Origin: Candidatus Vesicomyidisocius sp. Agig_15_S12
GTDB taxonomy: Bacteria > Pseudomonadota > Gammaproteobacteria > PS1 > Pseudothioglobaceae
Direction: 5' to 3'
Assembly: GCA_021730225.1 (NCBI GenBank)
Contig: CP072532.1
Span: forward strand, 889,230 to 953,229
DNA: 64,000 nt
Shown here: piece by piece, positions 59,702 to 64,000 of the stretch
Layout of the letters: each line of letters opens with the position of its first letter
Numbering within the stretch: the stretch's first letter is position 1
The notes under the pieces: generated by a model
Database searches by the model: none
Told to the model about the DNA's origin: nothing
The model's input: only the letters and a program-made list of their open reading frames with translations
Translations under genes and position numbers: made by a program

Positions 59702-60595
59702 CTCAGATGAAAAGAAATTTTCCTTTGTAATGCCTAACTCAAGAATCATCAAACTTGCAACATAAATAGAAGAATAAGTGCCCACTACTACACCAATTAG
59801 TAATGCTAAAGAAAAACTATGAATAATCTCACCGCCTAAAAAGAACAGTGCCAATAACACCAATAAAGTAGTAAAAGAAGTTGTTATTGTTCTAGAAAGT
59901 GTTTGGTTAAGTGCATCATTGATGATCCTAGAAGATTCAACATGGTGTGTTAATAAGAAATTCTCACGAATTCGATCAAACACCACAATAGTATCATTCA
60001 AGGAGTAACCAATAACTGCTAATATAGCAGCCAGTACCGTCAAATCAAACTCGATTTGGAATAATGAAAAAACACCCAAAATGATGATAACATCATGAAT
60101 AAGAGCTACAATTGAGCCCAATGAAAAACGATATTCAAAACGAAATGACACATAAATTAAAATACCAATCAGGGCATATAACATTGCTAGACCACCATCA
60201 TTCGTAAGTTCTTCACCCACCTTAGGACCAACAAATTCAACCCGACGAATATCAACATCATCGCCCAATAAATAAATAATTTTTGAACTTAGATTGACAT
60301 TAGAAATTGATTGAGGCTCTAAACGAATTAAAATTTCATTAGTTGAACCAAAATATTGAACATGAGCCTTTTTAAAATTTGCATTCACTAAAATAGTTCT
60401 AATTTCAGCTAAATCAACACTTTGTTGATATCCCACTTCAATTAAAGTACCCCCTTTAAAATCAATACCTAATTTAAGTTCCTTTGTTGTTAATGAAAAA
60501 ATACTAGCTGAAATTAATAACACTGAAAATACAATGGCATAAGTACGCTTACCCATAAAGTTAATCGTTGGAATATTTAATACTTTAAAATTCAT
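59681..60595 (-). CDS. secF: Protein translocase subunit SecF
   Basis: RND-like partner of SecD that uses the proton gradient to help proteins leave the Sec channel. One N-terminal membrane segment, a periplasmic domain (about 35-130; LKLGIDFKGGTLIEV) and five C-terminal helices (GYSLNDTIVVFDRIREN). 304 residues, normal. The ATGA overlap with secD shows coupling. Confidence 0.95.
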   Translation of the reverse strand: MNFKVLNIPTINFMGKRTYAIVFSVLLISASIFSLTTKELKLGIDFKGGTLIEVGYQQSVDLAEIRTILVNANFKKAHVQYFGSTNEILIRLEPQSISNVNLSSKIIYLLGDDVDIRRVEFVGPKVGEELTNDGGLAMLYALIGILIYVSFRFEYRFSLGSIVALIHDVIIILGVFSLFQIEFDLTVLAAILAVIGYSLNDTIVVFDRIRENFLLTHHVESSRIINDALNQTLSRTITTSFTTLLVLLALFFLGGEIIHSFSLALLIGVVVGTYSSIYVASLMILELGITKENFFSSEKSKSRP

Positions 60596-62439
60596 ATTGA
60601 AATCTTTTCTAACTTCTTACCACTATATATCTTATTAATAATTGCACGTGAAACAATAATAGCTGTAAACATTGAAGTAATGATACCAATTGACAAGGTA
60701 ATCGCAAAGCCTTTAATTGGTCCAGTACCAAAACTAAATAAAATCAATGCCGCAATCAAAGTCGTAATATTAGCATCTAAAATAGTCAATAGCGCCTTAT
60801 CATAACCGGTTGAAATAGCTTTTTGCAAATTTATATTTATTGCCATCTCTTCTTTAATACGTTCAAAGATTAACACATTAGCATCAACTGCCATACCTAC
60901 TGTTAATACAATACCTGCAATACCTGGTAATGTAAGAGTAGCTTGTAATAAAGACAAAATAGATAAAATCATCACTAAATTAAGCATCAAAGCCACATTT
61001 GCTACCATACCAAATAGTTTATAACGTATAACCATAAACAACAACACTAAAATAAATCCAACTAATACTGATATAACTCCTTTAATAATATTATCAGAAC
61101 CAAGACTTGGACCAATAGTACGCTCTTCAATAATTTCAATCGGCGCTGAAAGAGAGCCGGCTCTTAATAATAACGCTAAATTACGCGCCTCTTTGACATT
61201 ATCAATACCTGTAACCTGAAACCGTGATGAAAATATACCTTTAATTGTGGCAGCATTAATAATATCTCTAGTAGTGGTACGCTTCTTAATGTTTTTACCA
61301 TTTTTAACAAGTGTTTCAACTTTATTTTCAATAAAGACAACTGCCATACGATGGTGTAGGTATCTTTTAGTGGTATTAAACATTGCCCTACCGCCAGCAC
61401 TATCAAGTGTAATATTAACCATTGGCGTGTTATTTTCTTGATTAATACCAGACGTTGCACCCGTAATATTTTCACCCGTTGTAATCACATGACTTTTTAA
61501 CAAAAGTGGACGACCATCTTTAAAATAATAAAGTTTTGAGCCAATCGGCAAACGCCCTAACTGAATAGCTATTTGTGGGTCATTTATTTCATCAACCAGT
61601 CTAAACTCTAAAGTTGCTACCGCACCTAAAATTTCTTTTGCTCTAGCTGTATCTTGTACACCTGGTAGTTCGACTACAATACGTTCCAGGCCTTGCTGTT
61701 GAATAATTGGATCTGCTACACCTAACTCATTCACTCGATTACGCAACGTTATAATATTTTGTTTAAGTGCACTTTTCTTAGCTTGTTTTTGTACACTCTC
61801 ACTAATGCCAATATTTAGTAACAAATCATCTGTATTATTCAATATAACTAAATCACTCAATTCTGATTTAATTAACTGAGATGCCTCATCTTTTAATTCA
61901 GATCGCTTAAAATGAATAACAATACTATTACCTTCTTGCTTTATACTACTATAAAGTCTATTTTTACGTAATAAAACACGAAGTTCATTGTATGCTGTAT
62001 CCATTGAAGCTAAAATTACTGCTTCCATATCAACTTCTAATAAAAAATGAACGCCACCTCTCAGATCTAATCCAAGCGACATAGCCTTACCACCAAGACT
62101 TGCTAACCAAACTGGCACAGAAGGTGCCAAATTTAACGCCACCACGTAACTCCGGCTCAATGCCTGATTAAGAGCGTCTTTAGCTAAAAGCTGTTGTGTA
62201 TTATCCTTAAAACGTACTAAAATTCTTTGATTAATTAATTCAATAGATTTAAACTTAATTTGTTGAATATTTAATATATTTTTAATATTAACCAAATCCT
62301 GATCAACAATCAAAGCATTACTTGTACTTGATACTTGAAGAGCTAAATCAGAACCAAATATATTCGGTAATGCATACAATATTGAAAGCAATAAAACAAA
62401 TGCAATCAATGCATTTTTATGCCATGAATAATGATTCAT
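60592..62439 (-). CDS. secD: Protein translocase subunit SecD
   Basis: Larger SecDF subunit with one N-terminal helix, a large periplasmic P1 region (about 30-440; LGLDLRGGVHFLLEVD, ERIVVELPGVQDT) and five or six C-terminal helices carrying GMAVDANVLIFERIKEE. 615 residues, full length. It lies between yajC and secF in the conserved order. Confidence 0.96.
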   Translation of the reverse strand: MNHYSWHKNALIAFVLLLSILYALPNIFGSDLALQVSSTSNALIVDQDLVNIKNILNIQQIKFKSIELINQRILVRFKDNTQQLLAKDALNQALSRSYVVALNLAPSVPVWLASLGGKAMSLGLDLRGGVHFLLEVDMEAVILASMDTAYNELRVLLRKNRLYSSIKQEGNSIVIHFKRSELKDEASQLIKSELSDLVILNNTDDLLLNIGISESVQKQAKKSALKQNIITLRNRVNELGVADPIIQQQGLERIVVELPGVQDTARAKEILGAVATLEFRLVDEINDPQIAIQLGRLPIGSKLYYFKDGRPLLLKSHVITTGENITGATSGINQENNTPMVNITLDSAGGRAMFNTTKRYLHHRMAVVFIENKVETLVKNGKNIKKRTTTRDIINAATIKGIFSSRFQVTGIDNVKEARNLALLLRAGSLSAPIEIIEERTIGPSLGSDNIIKGVISVLVGFILVLLFMVIRYKLFGMVANVALMLNLVMILSILSLLQATLTLPGIAGIVLTVGMAVDANVLIFERIKEEMAININLQKAISTGYDKALLTILDANITTLIAALILFSFGTGPIKGFAITLSIGIITSMFTAIIVSRAIINKIYSGKKLEKISI

Positions 62440-62454
62440 AATGGTTGTATTTAA

Positions 62455-62796
62455 TTAAATTTTAGCGCTCCCTTTTGGCATTTTTTGATTAATACCTTGC
62501 TTTTGCACCTTAACCACAATACCATTAGCAATTTCTAATATTGCAAAAGACTCATCCACAGAAACAACTTTACCAATTATACCGCCATTAGTAACAACCT
62601 CATCACCTGTTTTTAATGCTACTAATAATGTTTTATGCTCCTTGGCACGTTTTTGCTGAGGCCTAATTAGTAAAAAATACATCAACGCAAACATAACCAA
62701 TAAAAATGGTAACCCGCTCCATGAGTCTAGAATACTACTCTCTGATACTAAACCTTCTGCGAATACTGGTACAATAATTAAATCTAATAAATTCAT
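62455..62796 (-). CDS. yajC: YajC, SecDF accessory subunit
   Basis: Small single-pass membrane protein that joins SecDF. One hydrophobic segment (about residues 29-47) is followed by the family motif LIRPQQKRAKEHKTLLVAL and TGDEVVTNGGIIGKVV. 113 residues. AAGGAAA ribosome site before ATG 62796. The usual upstream tgt/queA are replaced here by serS. Confidence 0.94.
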   Translation of the reverse strand: MNLLDLIIVPVFAEGLVSESSILDSWSGLPFLLVMFALMYFLLIRPQQKRAKEHKTLLVALKTGDEVVTNGGIIGKVVSVDESFAILEIANGIVVKVQKQGINQKMPKGSAKI

Positions 62797-62817
62797 TTTA
62801 TTTCCTTATATAAAAAA

Positions 62818-63999
<1,182 letters not shown>

Positions 64000-64000
64000 A

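Overview
The window is a gene-dense but AT-rich stretch of a reduced gammaproteobacterial chromosome. It holds only housekeeping genes: no mobile elements, prophage, CRISPR arrays or transposases. Gene content and gene orders (cvpA-purF-metZ, fabA-fabB, yajC-secD-secF, hisB-hisH, rpsP-rimM), strong AT bias, frequent TTG/GTG starts and many long gene-free spacers fit a sulfur-oxidising SUP05-clade symbiont of vesicomyid clams (Ca. Ruthia / Ca. Vesicomyosocius type). This assignment is inference from general character; no marker gene of that clade lies in the window.

Layout. 1-6.1 kb, minus strand: an RND/MMPL exporter, then aceF-lpdA-pcm overlapping head to tail, without aceE. 6.1-7.8 kb, plus: a YadG/YadH-type ABC exporter. 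7.9-9.8 kb, minus: polyphosphate kinase 2 coupled to a very lysine-rich small protein, then plsY. 9.8-13.8 kb, plus: six touching or overlapping genes, folB-folK-dsbA-thiD-hisC-nif3. 14.5-16.9 kb: asd, hisB, hisH. 17.4-19.5 kb: nth and sbcB (DNA repair). 19.5-27.5 kb: a sparse region with cspA, two DEAD-box helicases (CsdA and DbpA types) and purH between long spacers. 27.8-33.9 kb: 5-formyl-THF cyclo-ligase, then a minus-strand run ubiH-type hydroxylase, pmbA, a SafE-like membrane protein, corC, rnfH and hisA. 33.9-35.9 kb: the longest gene-free stretch, with recognisable shreds of a dead gene. 35.9-40.2 kb: tsaD, lptB, birA, truA. 40.4-43.1 kb: an SLC13/RCK transporter and beta-carbonic anhydrase. 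43.1-48.6 kb: rimM, rpsP, purB, acnB, rpmG, rpmB, then tRNA-Ser(UGA). 49.3-59.2 kb: pyrE and xth (divergent), trmB-fxsA-folC-cvpA-purF-metZ, fabA-fabB. 59.7-64 kb, minus: secF, secD, yajC and serS, the last cut by the window edge.

Together the genes cover biosynthesis that a nutritional symbiont keeps (histidine, aspartate-family amino acids, purines, pyrimidines, folate, thiamine, biotinylation, fatty acids, ubiquinone), carbon chemistry (carbonic anhydrase, aconitase, part of pyruvate dehydrogenase), translation, and secretion or envelope functions. The most notable points are signs of ongoing erosion. Carbonic anhydrase and rimM have conserved N-termini but no ATG/GTG/TTG start. The S16 tail is apparently shortened at a poly-A run. 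Short tandem duplications occur repeatedly in the spacers, and broken reading frames persist in gaps. Two possible small membrane-protein genes, an orphan Fur-like palindrome and a tandem operator-like palindrome are the best candidates for undescribed elements. I did not find a convincing large new system.
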